Below, in pieces: positions 35,781-47,782 of a stretch of 64,000 nucleotides of DNA (its first letter is position 1; each line of letters starts with the position of its first letter). Under the pieces are notes generated by a model. It saw only the letters and a list, made by a program, of their open reading frames with translations. It was not told the origin of the DNA and made no database searches. Source of the DNA: Luteitalea sp. Lineage in GTDB: Bacteria > Acidobacteriota > Vicinamibacteria > Vicinamibacterales > Vicinamibacteraceae. Location: contig WHTZ01000013.1 of the NCBI GenBank assembly GCA_009377495.1, forward strand, positions 1 through 64,000, in the 5' to 3' direction. The translations under genes were made by a program, and so were the position numbers.

Positions 35781-36602
35781 ATGGCCAAGCTGCACGTCAT
35801 CAAAGCGCACGCCTACGGCAACGACTTTCTCTACGTGCCGCGCGCCGACGCGCTCACCGCGTGTCCTGATCCGGCAGCGCTGGCACGCCGGTTGTGCGAT
35901 CGCCACACGGGCGTCGGTGCCGACGGCCTGATCCTCTACGCGCACACCTCCGAGGGCGCAGCGATGCGATTGCTCAATGCCGACGGGAGCGCGGCAGAAG
36001 TGTCGGGAAACGGCGTTCGCGGGCTTGCCGCGGTTGTCGCGAGGGCATGGCTCGACGCGCGGGAGATCGAGACGCCGACCGGTCGTACCATTGCCATTGC
36101 CACTGACGCCGGCCGCAAGCTACTCGAGCTGATGCAGGCTGACTCGAGCCACTGGTTCCTCTTTCGCGCCGACATGGGCGCGCCGCGGGACCTGCGTATG
36201 GTCACGCTCGACGTGGCGGGTGAGCGCATCGAGGTGGCGCAGCTCTCGATGGGTAACCCCCAAGTCGTCCTGCTGGCACCGCTCGACCCGGAACGACTCA
36301 TCCGTTTGGGCACGGCGTTGCAGTCGCATCCAGCATGTCCGGAAGGGACGAACTTCGAGATCGCCGAGGTTGAGTCACCGCGACAGGTGCGGATCCTCAT
36401 TTACGAGCGAGGCGTTGGACCGACCTCCTCGTCGGGCACGGGGTCATGCGCGGCGGCGGTCGCGGCGGCCGCGTTCAGCAGCGGTGCGCGCGACCTGCAA
36501 GTCGACGCGCCTGGGGGGGCCCAGCGCGTCGAGTGGCGCGACGGCACCGTGTACCTCACGGGCTGGGTCGAGGTTCTCTTCGAGGGGACGTGGCTCATGT
36601 AG
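35781..36602 (+). CDS. dapF: diaminopimelate epimerase homologue lacking both catalytic cysteines
   Basis: 273 aa, normal length and clear DapF fold: FIKAHAYGNDFL-like start (VIKAHAYGNDFLYV), RHTGVGADGLI, MRLLNADGSAAEVSGNGVRG, and ERGVGPTSSSGTGSCAAA. In DapF the two-base mechanism needs Cys in CGNG and CGTG. Here both positions are Ser (Ser75, Ser218). The nearest Cys is C223, five residues on. The enzyme may be inactive, slow, or a racemase of a different substrate. The symbol denotes family only. Confidence 0.8.
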   Translation: MAKLHVIKAHAYGNDFLYVPRADALTACPDPAALARRLCDRHTGVGADGLILYAHTSEGAAMRLLNADGSAAEVSGNGVRGLAAVVARAWLDAREIETPTGRTIAIATDAGRKLLELMQADSSHWFLFRADMGAPRDLRMVTLDVAGERIEVAQLSMGNPQVVLLAPLDPERLIRLGTALQSHPACPEGTNFEIAEVESPRQVRILIYERGVGPTSSSGTGSCAAAVAAAAFSSGARDLQVDAPGGAQRVEWRDGTVYLTGWVEVLFEGTWLM

Positions 36603-36720
36603 GGGTCAGGGGCAAGGGGCCAGGGCTGTCTCAGGACCAGGGAAAGGGCCCCAGACAGCCTAGCCCCTGCTCACTCCTGCCCTCGCCCCGCCCCTTGCCC
36701 CTTGCACCTTGCACCTACTC
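36603..36720. repeat. palindromic string element A
   Basis: Begins at the dapF stop and runs to the next start. The left half carries GGGGCAAGGGGCCAGGGCTG and TGTCTCAGG, the right half AGACAGCC and CGCCCCTTGCCCCTTGCACC, so the halves can pair. The core AGGGCTGTCTCAGG is shared with elements at 42004, 55681 and 57605. Confidence 0.75.
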
Positions 36721-36722
36721 TT

Positions 36723-38264
36723 ATGCGCACAGTGCACGAAGCCATTGGAGGCGTTGAAACTTACTCGCCCGCCGAGGAGCGCTTCAATCGTCGCCGACGT
36801 ACGTGGGGCCTCGCCCTGGCGCCGACCGTCTTTGCCTTGATCTGGGTGCTGCCGCTGCCGGCCCTTTCGGTGCCGGCGCATCGCCTCGCGGCGATCCTGG
36901 CGATGGTGGTCGTCCTCTGGATTTGTGAGTCGCTGCCCATGGCGATGACCGCGGTCCTCGGGCCCGTGCTCGCCATCGTGATGGGGGTCGCGCCAGCACG
37001 GGAGACCCTCGCACCTTTTGCAGATCCCATCATCTTCCTCTTCATTGGCAGCTTCATGCTCGCCGAAGCGATGTTCGTCCACAAAGTGGATCGCCGCATC
37101 GCTTTTACGGCGCTATCCTCGCGCTTCGTTGGAACGAGCGCCGCGCGCATGCTCGTCGTCTACGGCGGTGTAGCGGCTGTGCTCTCCATGTGGATGAGCA
37201 ACACGGCGACCACCGCCATGCTCTTTCCCATCGGACTCGCCATCGTGTCCCACGTGGCGCGCACGGCGCCGCGGCCCGCGGGCGCGAGCGTGGGCCGCTT
37301 TGCCCTCGCGATGATGCTCATGACGGCCTTTGGGGCGTCGGTCGGCGGCCTGGCCACGCCGGTCGGCACGCCGCCAAACCTCATTGGCATTGGGCTGATC
37401 GACCGGCTTCACGGCCTGCACATCGGCTTCTTCCAGTGGATGGCGGTGGGCCTGCCGGTGGCTGCCCTGCTGTTCGGCTTCTTGGCGCTGTACTTTTATC
37501 TGACCTGCGTGCGAGGGCGGGGGCTCACGATCGGCGAGGACAGCGCGGCGCTCGTCCGCCAGGAGCTGACCCGATTGGGTCCCATGTCGCGTGGGCAGCG
37601 CAATGTCCTGATTGCGTTCGGTGCGACGGTGGTGTTGTGGATGATACCGGGGTTGTTTGCGATTACAGGCCAGGGCAGCGCCGACTTCGCCAGAGCCTAC
37701 GCAGCTGCGGTACCAGAAGGCGTCGCCGCCATGCTCGGCGCCCTGTTGTTGTTCGTGCTGCCAGTCAACTGGCGGGCGCGGCGCTTCACGCTGAGTTGGG
37801 ACGAGGCCGTGCGCATCGACTGGGGTATCGTCCTGCTCTATGGGGGCGGTCTGGCGCTGGGCGAGCTGGCGTTCTCAACCGGTCTGGCTGAAACGCTCGG
37901 CCAGACGCTCACCGGATGGCTACCATCGCACACGGCCGTGACGCTCGCCGTGCTCTTTGCCGCAACCGCCATCCTGCTCTCGGAGACGACCTCGAACACC
38001 GCCTCGGCCAACATGCTCGTGCCCATCGCGATTGCCGTGGCGCAGGCAACCGGCGTCGATCCCGTGCTGCCGGCGGTGGCCGCCACGTTAGGTGCGAGCC
38101 TCGGGTTCATGATGCCGATTTCCACGCCGCCAAACGCCATCGTCTACAGCTCAGGCTATGTGCCCATCACCGCGATGATGCGGTATGGACTTGCGCTGGA
38201 CCTGGTTGGCTTCATCCTCATCGTTGGGCTCGTGCTCGCGCTCGCCCCGTTCGTGCTCCCGTGA
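36723..38264 (+). CDS. SLC13/DASS family sodium:dicarboxylate-type transporter
   Basis: 513 aa, about 12 membrane segments. Two signature repeats are present: SMWMSNTATTAMLFPIGLAI in the first half and SETTSNTASANMLVPIAIAV in the second, the S-N-T substrate/Na+ binding motifs of DASS transporters. FMMPISTPPNAIVYSSGYV is the family C-terminal block. It imports C4-dicarboxylates, citrate or sulfate; the motif alone does not decide. Confidence 0.9.
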   Translation: MRTVHEAIGGVETYSPAEERFNRRRRTWGLALAPTVFALIWVLPLPALSVPAHRLAAILAMVVVLWICESLPMAMTAVLGPVLAIVMGVAPARETLAPFADPIIFLFIGSFMLAEAMFVHKVDRRIAFTALSSRFVGTSAARMLVVYGGVAAVLSMWMSNTATTAMLFPIGLAIVSHVARTAPRPAGASVGRFALAMMLMTAFGASVGGLATPVGTPPNLIGIGLIDRLHGLHIGFFQWMAVGLPVAALLFGFLALYFYLTCVRGRGLTIGEDSAALVRQELTRLGPMSRGQRNVLIAFGATVVLWMIPGLFAITGQGSADFARAYAAAVPEGVAAMLGALLLFVLPVNWRARRFTLSWDEAVRIDWGIVLLYGGGLALGELAFSTGLAETLGQTLTGWLPSHTAVTLAVLFAATAILLSETTSNTASANMLVPIAIAVAQATGVDPVLPAVAATLGASLGFMMPISTPPNAIVYSSGYVPITAMMRYGLALDLVGFILIVGLVLALAPFVLP

Positions 38265-38333
38265 TTGACGGCAGTGGGGTTTGCTGCACAAACTGCCACG
38301 CCATGCGCGACTGCGCGCGTGAAATTGCTCGTA

Positions 38334-38921
38334 CTATCCCTTTCCCCCTTTCTTCGCGCGTTCGACGAGCATCTCGTACACTTCGTCGATGGCGGCCGGC
38401 AGTTGCGGGCCGATGTCGTCAAGCGCCGCGATTGCGCGCGCGAAGTCCTGTCGGTCGAGTGCTGAGCGCGCTTCTTGCAACACCTGCTCGGTCGCGTCGA
38501 CGGCCTCGACGAGGGGACGGACGGCTCGCGTGGGAAGCCTCGCCTCACGCGCCGCGGTCAGCAGACTGCTGGCGTGCTCGAGGCGCGTCTGCACCGCTTG
38601 CACAGCTCTCTCCGCGTCGCCGCGCGCCCGCGCTCTCATGTCCGCGGCTTGCCGGGCGGCGTCGTGCGCGCGCTCGCGCGCATCGAGCGCGTAGTTGAGT
38701 GCTTGGCGGTAGTCGCGTTGGTTGGCGAGGTTGCTGGCGCGCTCGAGCGCGTCGAGGGCCGCCTGGAACTCTGGCTGGGCGTACTCGCGGGCGCCGGCAG
38801 CACGCGCCGCGTCGACGGCGCCTCGGGCCTGGTTCAGCTCCTTGCTCGGGGGCTCGTCGCAAGCCGCCGCGAGCAGGGCAATGGTCAGGAAGAGCAAGAT
38901 GTAGGGCGCGGAGAGCGCCAC
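38334..38921 (-). CDS. lipoprotein with helical repeats (DUF4398-like)
   Basis: 195 aa, GTG start. Lipoprotein signal LLFLTIALLAAAC-DEPP, then a long charged helical region (ELNQARGAVDAARAAGAREY, QPEFQAALDALERASN) resembling the tetratricopeptide-like helices of DUF4398 proteins. It ends in a basic VERAKKGGKG. The start codon follows a 73-bp hairpin element that contains the likely ribosome-binding site. The function is unknown. Confidence 0.72.
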   Translation of the reverse strand: MALSAPYILLFLTIALLAAACDEPPSKELNQARGAVDAARAAGAREYAQPEFQAALDALERASNLANQRDYRQALNYALDARERAHDAARQAADMRARARGDAERAVQAVQTRLEHASSLLTAAREARLPTRAVRPLVEAVDATEQVLQEARSALDRQDFARAIAALDDIGPQLPAAIDEVYEMLVERAKKGGKG

Positions 38922-38994
38922 AAGACATCTTCTAAGGCCGAAGTCGTGACAGATGAAGCAAGTTTTCTGAAGGAGCGGCCTTAGAAGCTGTCTT
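38922..38994. repeat. 73-bp inverted-repeat element at the lipoprotein start codon
   Basis: Arms AAGACATCTTCTAAGGCCG (38922-38940) and its near-perfect reverse complement (38976-38994; 18 of 19) flank a 35-base loop. Read from the lipoprotein gene's strand, the arm next to the GTG includes its GAAG ribosome-binding site. It could be a small MITE or a translational switch. Confidence 0.7.
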
Positions 38995-38998
38995 AGGC

Positions 38999-39020
38999 GC
39001 GGCCGCCCCTCGGCGGCCGC
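38999..39020. repeat. GC-rich hairpin
   Basis: GCGGCCGCC-CCTC-GGCGGCCGC, a perfect 9-bp stem next to the previous element. There is no T-run on either side, so terminator function is doubtful. Confidence 0.6.
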
Positions 39021-39027
39021 GCATTCT

Positions 39028-39093
39028 AGTAGCGAAGATCCGCCCCACCGTGTTTCGCCTAGGCTCGGCAGTTTGAGGCGGAGCTTCGCTACT
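39028..39093. repeat. 66-bp inverted-repeat element
   Basis: Arms AGTAGCGAAGATCCGCC and GGCGGAGCTTCGCTACT pair at 16 of 17 positions. The 31-bp interior contains no gene. The rest of the gap to radC (39094-39366) shows no recognisable feature. Confidence 0.7.
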
Positions 39094-39366
39094 GGCCAGG
39101 TGCGATGGAGACCGGAAGATGTCGGCATTGACCCCTTCTCCATTTGACACCGCGGGCTGCGTGGGTGGTCACACGACTCATCGGTGGGTGGGCCGTTACC
39201 CCGCAATCGCCGGTATCGGTCGCTGTGTGGAACGCAGACAGGCGCCGGCAGCGCAGAGCCTGTTCTCATCTGTAGTACGATTGACGATCGCGGCGGTCGG
39301 TGCGGCGTGCGGTCGTTGGTCCAGACAGTGTCCTGGTTCAAGGGACACCACCAGGCCAGTGACGGC

Positions 39367-40035
39367 ATGAAACGGTTATCAGAAGAGGATCGGCCGCGCG
39401 AGAAGCTCGATCGTCTGGGGCCGACCGCCCTAGGTGACAACGAGCTGCTTGCCATCGTCATCGGCCACGGCATCGGGCGACTCGACGCGCTCGAAGTGGC
39501 GAACGGCTTGCTCGCCGAGGTTGACGGGCTGCATGGATTGCCCCGTGCATCCCGGGACGACTTACACCGCGTGCGCGGCGTAGGCCCAACCAAGGCGGCG
39601 CAACTGCTCGCGGCGATTGAGCTGGGCCGGCGGACGCTCACGCGGGCCGCGCCAGAGCGCCCTCAGTTGGTGACCGCGCGAGAGATGGCCGCGTATCTGC
39701 TGCCACGCTTCGGGAGCCATCGCGTCGAGCAGTTCGGCATCGTCATGGTCGATACGAAGCACCGTGTGCTCAAGGCGACGGCGGTCTCGCGGGGCACGTT
39801 GGACGGCAGTCTCGTACATCCTCGTGAGGTGTTCCGGGAGGCCGTCCTGCGCGGTGCCGCCGCCATCGTCCTGTTTCACAACCATCCGTCGGGCGACCCG
39901 TCACCGAGTCGTGATGATGTGAAGCTGACCCGCCGGCTCCTGATGGCCGGTGACGTGATGGGCATTGACGTGCTGGACCACATCATCCTTGGCGACACGA
40001 CCTACTTCAGCTTTCAAGAGGCGAAGCAACTCTAG
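39367..40035 (+). CDS. radC: RadC-family JAB domain protein
   Basis: 222 aa. N-terminal helix-hairpin-helix (LHRVRGVGPTKAAQLLAAIE) followed by the JAMM metal motif VLFHNHPSGDPSPSRDD with upstream acidic residue (REVFREAVLRG). RadC proteins are common, but their once-proposed recombination repair role is unsupported. The metG start follows immediately (1 bp gap), suggesting co-transcription. Confidence 0.92.
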   Translation: MKRLSEEDRPREKLDRLGPTALGDNELLAIVIGHGIGRLDALEVANGLLAEVDGLHGLPRASRDDLHRVRGVGPTKAAQLLAAIELGRRTLTRAAPERPQLVTAREMAAYLLPRFGSHRVEQFGIVMVDTKHRVLKATAVSRGTLDGSLVHPREVFREAVLRGAAAIVLFHNHPSGDPSPSRDDVKLTRRLLMAGDVMGIDVLDHIILGDTTYFSFQEAKQL

Positions 40036-40036
40036 A

Positions 40037-42001
40037 ATGGCGCGCTTCTACATCACCACACCCATTTACTACACAAATGGTGAGCCACACCTCGGCCATG
40101 CTTACACGACGATACTGGCCGACGCGATCGCACGAGCGCACCGCCTGCTCGGTGACGACGTCTTTTTCCTGACGGGAACCGACGAGCACGGTCAGAAAAT
40201 CGAGCGCTCTGCCCAAAAGGCTGGCGTGGAGACGCGCGCCTATGTCGATCGACTGTCGGGCCAGTTTCGCGCGCTGTTCGACGCCCTCAATATCTCGAAC
40301 GACGATTTCATCCGGACGTCAGAGCCGCGACACTATCGGGCGGCAGAAGCCATCTGGCGTCTGGTGCGCGATAGGGGCGACCTCTACAAGGGAAGCTACG
40401 AGGGCTGGTATTGCACGGTCGACGAGATCTTCGTGCCCGAGACGCAGCTCGTTGACGGTCGCCACTGCCCCGTGTGTCGCAACGTCGTGGAGTGGCTCAG
40501 CGAGGAGAGCTACTTTTTCCGACTGTCGAAGTACGAGCAGCCGCTGCTCGACCACTACCGTACCCATCCTGACTTCGTCTCGCCAGAGATTCGTCGCAAT
40601 GAGGTCGTGTCGTTCATCGAGCAGGGGCTCAAGGATCTCAGCGTCAGCCGCACGTCGTTCCGCTGGGGGATTCCTGTGCCAGACGACCCTGCGCACGTCA
40701 TCTACGTGTGGTTCGACGCCTTGACGAACTACATCACGGCCGTCGGGTTTGGTGATCCAGGCGCACAAGGTGAGACACGCTTCCGCGCGCTCTGGCCCGC
40801 TGATGCGCACCTGATTGGCAAGGAGATCGTCCGGCAACACGCGGTGTACTGGCCAGCGTTCTTGATGTCAGCCGGCTTACCGCTGCCCAAACGTATCGTC
40901 ACGCACGGCTTCTGGCTCATGAAGGGCGCCAAGATGTCCAAATCCGTCGGCAACGTCGTGCAGCCGCACGGATACATGGACACCTTTGGCGTCGACGCCC
41001 TGCGCTACTTCGTGTTGCGCGAGATGACCGTCGGGAATGACGCCAGCTTCAACGACCGGGCGTTTGTCGGACGCTACAACGCGGATCTCGCCAATGACCT
41101 CGGCAACCTGGTCAGCCGCGTCGTGACGATGATCCACCGCTACGCGAACGGACGTGTGCCCTCGCCGGGCACGGATATCTCCGGAGATGTCGCCACCGAA
41201 AACGCGGTGTTTCAGGACCAAGTACGTCGAGCGATAGAGACGACGTGTGAAGCGGCCCGCCGGTTCGACTCTGCAACGACGCTGAGCTCGGCATGGCAGG
41301 CCGTCAGCAGCACCAATCGCTTTCTGGTAGCGCGAGAGCCATGGCGGCTCGCGAAACAACCGCAGCACCGAGCGTTGCTCGAGACGACCCTCTACCACGC
41401 GGCGGATGCCGTCCGCGTGATCGCGTCGCTCGTTGAGCCGGCGATGCCGGACACGGCCACACGCATCCGGCGCATGCTTGGCGTCGACGCCGAGTCATGG
41501 GTCGACCTGCGGCCGGGTACGCTGGCGGCCGGCCAGACACTGGGGCCCGTGGAGCCCCTCTTCCCACGAGTGGAGATTGACGTGACTGAACAGGATCAGG
41601 ATCAGAGCACAGACGCGGCACAGCCGGCCGTGTCCGGTGCGCAGTCGTCGGCGCCCGCGGTACGTACCGACGAGCCCCGCATTACCATTGATGACTTCAT
41701 GAAGGTCGACTTGCGCGTGGCCAAGGTGCTCGACGCGGAGCGCGTGCCCAAGTCGAAGAAGCTCCTCAGGCTCCGCGTGGATGTCGGGGAGCAGGAACGA
41801 ATGCTCGTCGCGGGGATTGCCGAAGCCTACGAGCCGGACACTCTGGTCGGACGACATGTCGTCATCGTCTTCAACCTCCAGCCAGCGACCTTGATGGGCC
41901 TCGAGTCGAACGGCATGGTGCTCGCCGCCACCCAGGCAGACGGTAAGCCGGAGCTGCTGACGTTCGCCAGTCCGCCGCAGCCTGGCACGCGGATAAAGTA
42001 G
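40037..42001 (+). CDS. metG: methionyl-tRNA synthetase with C-terminal tRNA-binding domain
   Basis: 654 aa. HIGH motif appears as PHLGHAYTT, KMSKS as KMSKSVGN. Only a single CPVC knuckle is visible (HCPVCRNVVEWLS), so it is the one-knuckle form. A Cys-free linker leads to a C-terminal EMAPII/Trbp111-type domain (ITIDDFMKVDLRVAKVLDAE ... GLESNGMVLAA) that aids tRNA binding and dimerisation. Charges methionine onto tRNA-Met. Confidence 0.95.
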   Translation: MARFYITTPIYYTNGEPHLGHAYTTILADAIARAHRLLGDDVFFLTGTDEHGQKIERSAQKAGVETRAYVDRLSGQFRALFDALNISNDDFIRTSEPRHYRAAEAIWRLVRDRGDLYKGSYEGWYCTVDEIFVPETQLVDGRHCPVCRNVVEWLSEESYFFRLSKYEQPLLDHYRTHPDFVSPEIRRNEVVSFIEQGLKDLSVSRTSFRWGIPVPDDPAHVIYVWFDALTNYITAVGFGDPGAQGETRFRALWPADAHLIGKEIVRQHAVYWPAFLMSAGLPLPKRIVTHGFWLMKGAKMSKSVGNVVQPHGYMDTFGVDALRYFVLREMTVGNDASFNDRAFVGRYNADLANDLGNLVSRVVTMIHRYANGRVPSPGTDISGDVATENAVFQDQVRRAIETTCEAARRFDSATTLSSAWQAVSSTNRFLVAREPWRLAKQPQHRALLETTLYHAADAVRVIASLVEPAMPDTATRIRRMLGVDAESWVDLRPGTLAAGQTLGPVEPLFPRVEIDVTEQDQDQSTDAAQPAVSGAQSSAPAVRTDEPRITIDDFMKVDLRVAKVLDAERVPKSKKLLRLRVDVGEQERMLVAGIAEAYEPDTLVGRHVVIVFNLQPATLMGLESNGMVLAATQADGKPELLTFASPPQPGTRIK

Positions 42002-42003
42002 GG

Positions 42004-42102
42004 AAGAGGTGCGAAGGTGCGAGGTGCCAGGGCTGTTTCAGGCTTCAGGGACCGCTTGTCCCTGAGACAGCCCTCGGAGCTCGCCCCTCGCCCCTCGTAC
42101 CT
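42004..42102. repeat. palindromic string element B
   Basis: The left half GGTGCGAGGTGCCAGGGCTG then TTTCAGG pairs with right half CCCTGAGACAGCCCTCGG and CTCGCCCCTCGTACCTT. It fills the whole gap between metG and the tatD gene, ending directly before the start codon. Confidence 0.75.
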
Positions 42103-42104
42103 TG

Positions 42105-42884
42105 ATGATTGATTCCCACTGCCACCTGGCCGACGAGGCCTTCGTCGCGGACGCGAGCGAGGTGATCAGGCGTGCGCAGGACGTCGGTCTGCGCGGCGCG
42201 CTCTGCATCCTCGATGCCAGTAGTGAGCAGGAGCAGGGGCGCGCACGACATGTGACCACACTGTGGCCAGCGCTGCGCATGGCCGTGGGCGTGCATCCCC
42301 ATCATGCGGCCCGCTGCGCAGACCGACCGGTGCGCGCGGCGGAGCTGGTGCGTGAGGGCATCGGTCGGCAGCCCACCGCGCGAGCCGTGGGAGAGATTGG
42401 GCTAGATTACCATTACGACTTCGCACCCCGCGAGGTGCAACAAGCGGTCTTTCGCGTGCAGATCCAGCTCGCGCGCGAGCTGGATCTCCCAATCGTGATC
42501 CACACGCGCGATGCAGATGCAGACACGACGCGTATTCTCCGCGAGGAGAGCGCGGGCGTCGTTCGGGGTGTATTTCATTGCTTCACGGCGGATGCTCGAC
42601 TCGCGGCTGCGGCGCTGGATCTTGGCTTTCATGTGTCGTTCTCGGGGATCGTCACGTTCCCGGGTGCAGGTGCGCTGCGCGAGGTGGCGAAGCACGTGCC
42701 TGCAGACCGCTATCTCGTCGAGACCGACAGCCCATACCTCGCACCTCCGCCGCATCGTGGCAAGCGGAATGAGCCAGCCTTGGTGACACGCGTGGTCGAG
42801 GTGCTCGCAACGGTGCGCGCGACATCGCCCGCAGCGGTCGCGGCAGAGACGACGGCAAACTTCGAGGCGCTGTTCAGGCCATGA
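42105..42884 (+). CDS. tatD: TatD family metal-dependent hydrolase
   Basis: 259 aa. Metal ligands are HxH in IDSHCHLAD, AVGEIGLDYHYD, IHTRDAD, FHCFTAD, and ETDSPYLAPPPHRGKRNEP. TIM-barrel Mg-dependent DNase (3'-5' exonuclease) activity is known for the family. An in-frame TTG precedes the ATG. It commonly neighbours metG, as here. Confidence 0.93.
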   Translation: MIDSHCHLADEAFVADASEVIRRAQDVGLRGALCILDASSEQEQGRARHVTTLWPALRMAVGVHPHHAARCADRPVRAAELVREGIGRQPTARAVGEIGLDYHYDFAPREVQQAVFRVQIQLARELDLPIVIHTRDADADTTRILREESAGVVRGVFHCFTADARLAAAALDLGFHVSFSGIVTFPGAGALREVAKHVPADRYLVETDSPYLAPPPHRGKRNEPALVTRVVEVLATVRATSPAAVAAETTANFEALFRP

Positions 42885-42978
42885 GGAAAACGAGGGCTGT
42901 CCCCGTTTGCCTCGCGCGCGTCTCGACCCGAGGGGAACCCCGGTTTCTGCGGTTTTGCGTTACTATGCAGAGGTTTTT

Positions 42979-46148
<3,170 letters not shown>

Positions 46149-46177
46149 AAAATGATAGCCAACGCGCACGATTGTCC

Positions 46178-47713
46178 ATGAAGCCACGCATACTCGTTAT
46201 TGACGATGAAGCCGCTATCCGCGAGATGATGCGGATGATCCTCGAATACGAGGGTTACGAGTGCCTGCTGGCGGCCACCGGTCAAGAAGCGCTCGGCCTG
46301 ATGGAGCGCGCCACCCCCGACCTGGCATTTCTCGACATCAAGATGCCCGGGATGGATGGACTCGAGGTCCTCAGCCGGATCCGGAGCATCGACGACGGTG
46401 TGCCAGTGGTGATGATCTCGGGCCACGCGACGATCAGCGATGCGGTGACGGCCACCAAGCTCGGCGCGTTCGACTTCATCGAGAAGCCCCTCGCCAGCGA
46501 ACGCGTGTTGGTCACCGTGCGCAACGCCATCGACGCGACCCGCCTCAAGACCGAGGTGGGGCGCCTGCGACAGGACGCCGAGGCGAAGTACCGCATCGCC
46601 GGTGACAGCCCCGCGCTCAAGCGGGTGCTCGATGACGTGGCGCGCGCGGCGCCGACGAACGCGACCGTCTTGATCCTCGGCGAGAGCGGTGTTGGCAAGG
46701 AGCTCGTCGCCCGGGCCATCCACCGGAACAGTCAACGCGCCAAGGAGCGCTTCGTTCAGGTGAACTGCGCGGCGATTCCCGAAGAGCTCATTGAATCCGA
46801 GCTCTTCGGTCACGAGAAAGGATCGTTCACTGGCGCGGTCGACAAGCAGCTTGGCAAGTTCGACCAAGCGGACCGCGGCACGATCTTCCTGGACGAGGTT
46901 GGCGACATGAGCCCGAAGACGCAGGCCAAGGTGCTGCGCGTGCTGCAAGAGGGCGAGGTCGAGCGGATTGGATCCGCGAAGACGTTCAAGGTCGACGTAC
47001 GCGTGATTGCGGCGACGAACAAGGATCTCGAGGCGGAGATCGCGAAGGGCACCTTCCGCGAGGATCTCTACTTCCGGCTCAGCGTCATTCCGATTTCCGT
47101 GCCGCCTCTCCGCGATCGCAACGACGACATCCCCTCGCTGATTCGTCACTTCATGGATCTTTTTGTACGCGAGGGGGCGAGCTTCCGTGCGAAGCGCTTC
47201 ACGCCGGCCGCGATGACATTGCTGCAGCAGCAGCGCTGGAAGGGCAACATCCGGGAGCTCCGGAACACCATCGAGCGCGTCTTGATCATGTCGCGGGGCG
47301 AGACCATCGACGACGCCGAGCTACGCGGCATTCTCAGGCTTGACGCAGGTCACGGCCTGGCCCCCTCGGCTGAGGCGGCGGTGCGCAGCGCTGGTGTCGA
47401 GCCTGCGAGCGGCGGTCAAGGCACTGGCGGTTCGGCAGAGGAGGCCGCCGCGACCGCGCCACCTGCCGGAACGGACGCGCCTCCCATACCTGGCGGGGGG
47501 GCGGAACCTGCGTCGCCTCCTGGCGCGGCGGAGTCGGCACGCCCGTCAACCCTCAAAGAGTTCAAGGAGCAGGCGGAGCGGGCGTTTCTGGTCGAGCGGC
47601 TGCGCGAGAACAACTGGAACATCTCCAAGACCGCCGAGGTGATTGGGACACCGCGCAGTAATCTCTACAAGAAGCTCGAGCAGTACCAGATCAGCCAGCA
47701 GCACGATGGTTAG
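46178..47713 (+). CDS. NtrX/NtrC-like sigma-54-dependent response regulator
   Basis: 511 aa. Receiver domain with VIDDEAAIREMMRM and phospho-Asp in FLDIKMPGMDGLEV. AAA+ domain with Walker A GESGVGKE, GSFTGA (a one-residue variant of GAFTGA), FLDEVGDMS, and arginine fingers. A long Ala/Gly/Pro-rich linker (about 390-450) leads to a Fis-type HTH (NWNISKTAEVIGTPRSNLYK). No sensor kinase lies nearby. The ATG at 46178 is preferred over an in-frame TTG two codons upstream. Confidence 0.9.
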   Translation: MKPRILVIDDEAAIREMMRMILEYEGYECLLAATGQEALGLMERATPDLAFLDIKMPGMDGLEVLSRIRSIDDGVPVVMISGHATISDAVTATKLGAFDFIEKPLASERVLVTVRNAIDATRLKTEVGRLRQDAEAKYRIAGDSPALKRVLDDVARAAPTNATVLILGESGVGKELVARAIHRNSQRAKERFVQVNCAAIPEELIESELFGHEKGSFTGAVDKQLGKFDQADRGTIFLDEVGDMSPKTQAKVLRVLQEGEVERIGSAKTFKVDVRVIAATNKDLEAEIAKGTFREDLYFRLSVIPISVPPLRDRNDDIPSLIRHFMDLFVREGASFRAKRFTPAAMTLLQQQRWKGNIRELRNTIERVLIMSRGETIDDAELRGILRLDAGHGLAPSAEAAVRSAGVEPASGGQGTGGSAEEAAATAPPAGTDAPPIPGGGAEPASPPGAAESARPSTLKEFKEQAERAFLVERLRENNWNISKTAEVIGTPRSNLYKKLEQYQISQQHDG

Positions 47714-47728
47714 TGTCAGCGCGCCCTA

Positions 47729-47776
47729 TTGCCATTCCATAGGGAGCGTGCTACATTCCTATGGCAGAACCATAGG
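47729..47776 (+). promoter_or_regulatory. padR promoter with CCATAGG operator boxes
   Basis: A -35 TTGCCA (47729-47734) and a -10 TACATT (47752-47757) are separated by exactly 17 bp. CCATAGG lies in the spacer (47737-47743), and CCTATGG-N5-CCATAGG (47758-47776) covers the transcription start. The last box overlaps the ribosome-binding site. Three 7-bp sites suggest strong autoregulation of the padR/permease operon. Confidence 0.7.
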
Positions 47777-47782
47777 AGAAAT

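Noticed and set aside
38940-39641. Long N-terminal extension of the lipoprotein frame
   Set aside because: Passes through three hairpin elements and opposite radC; the lipoprotein signal starts at GTG 38921.
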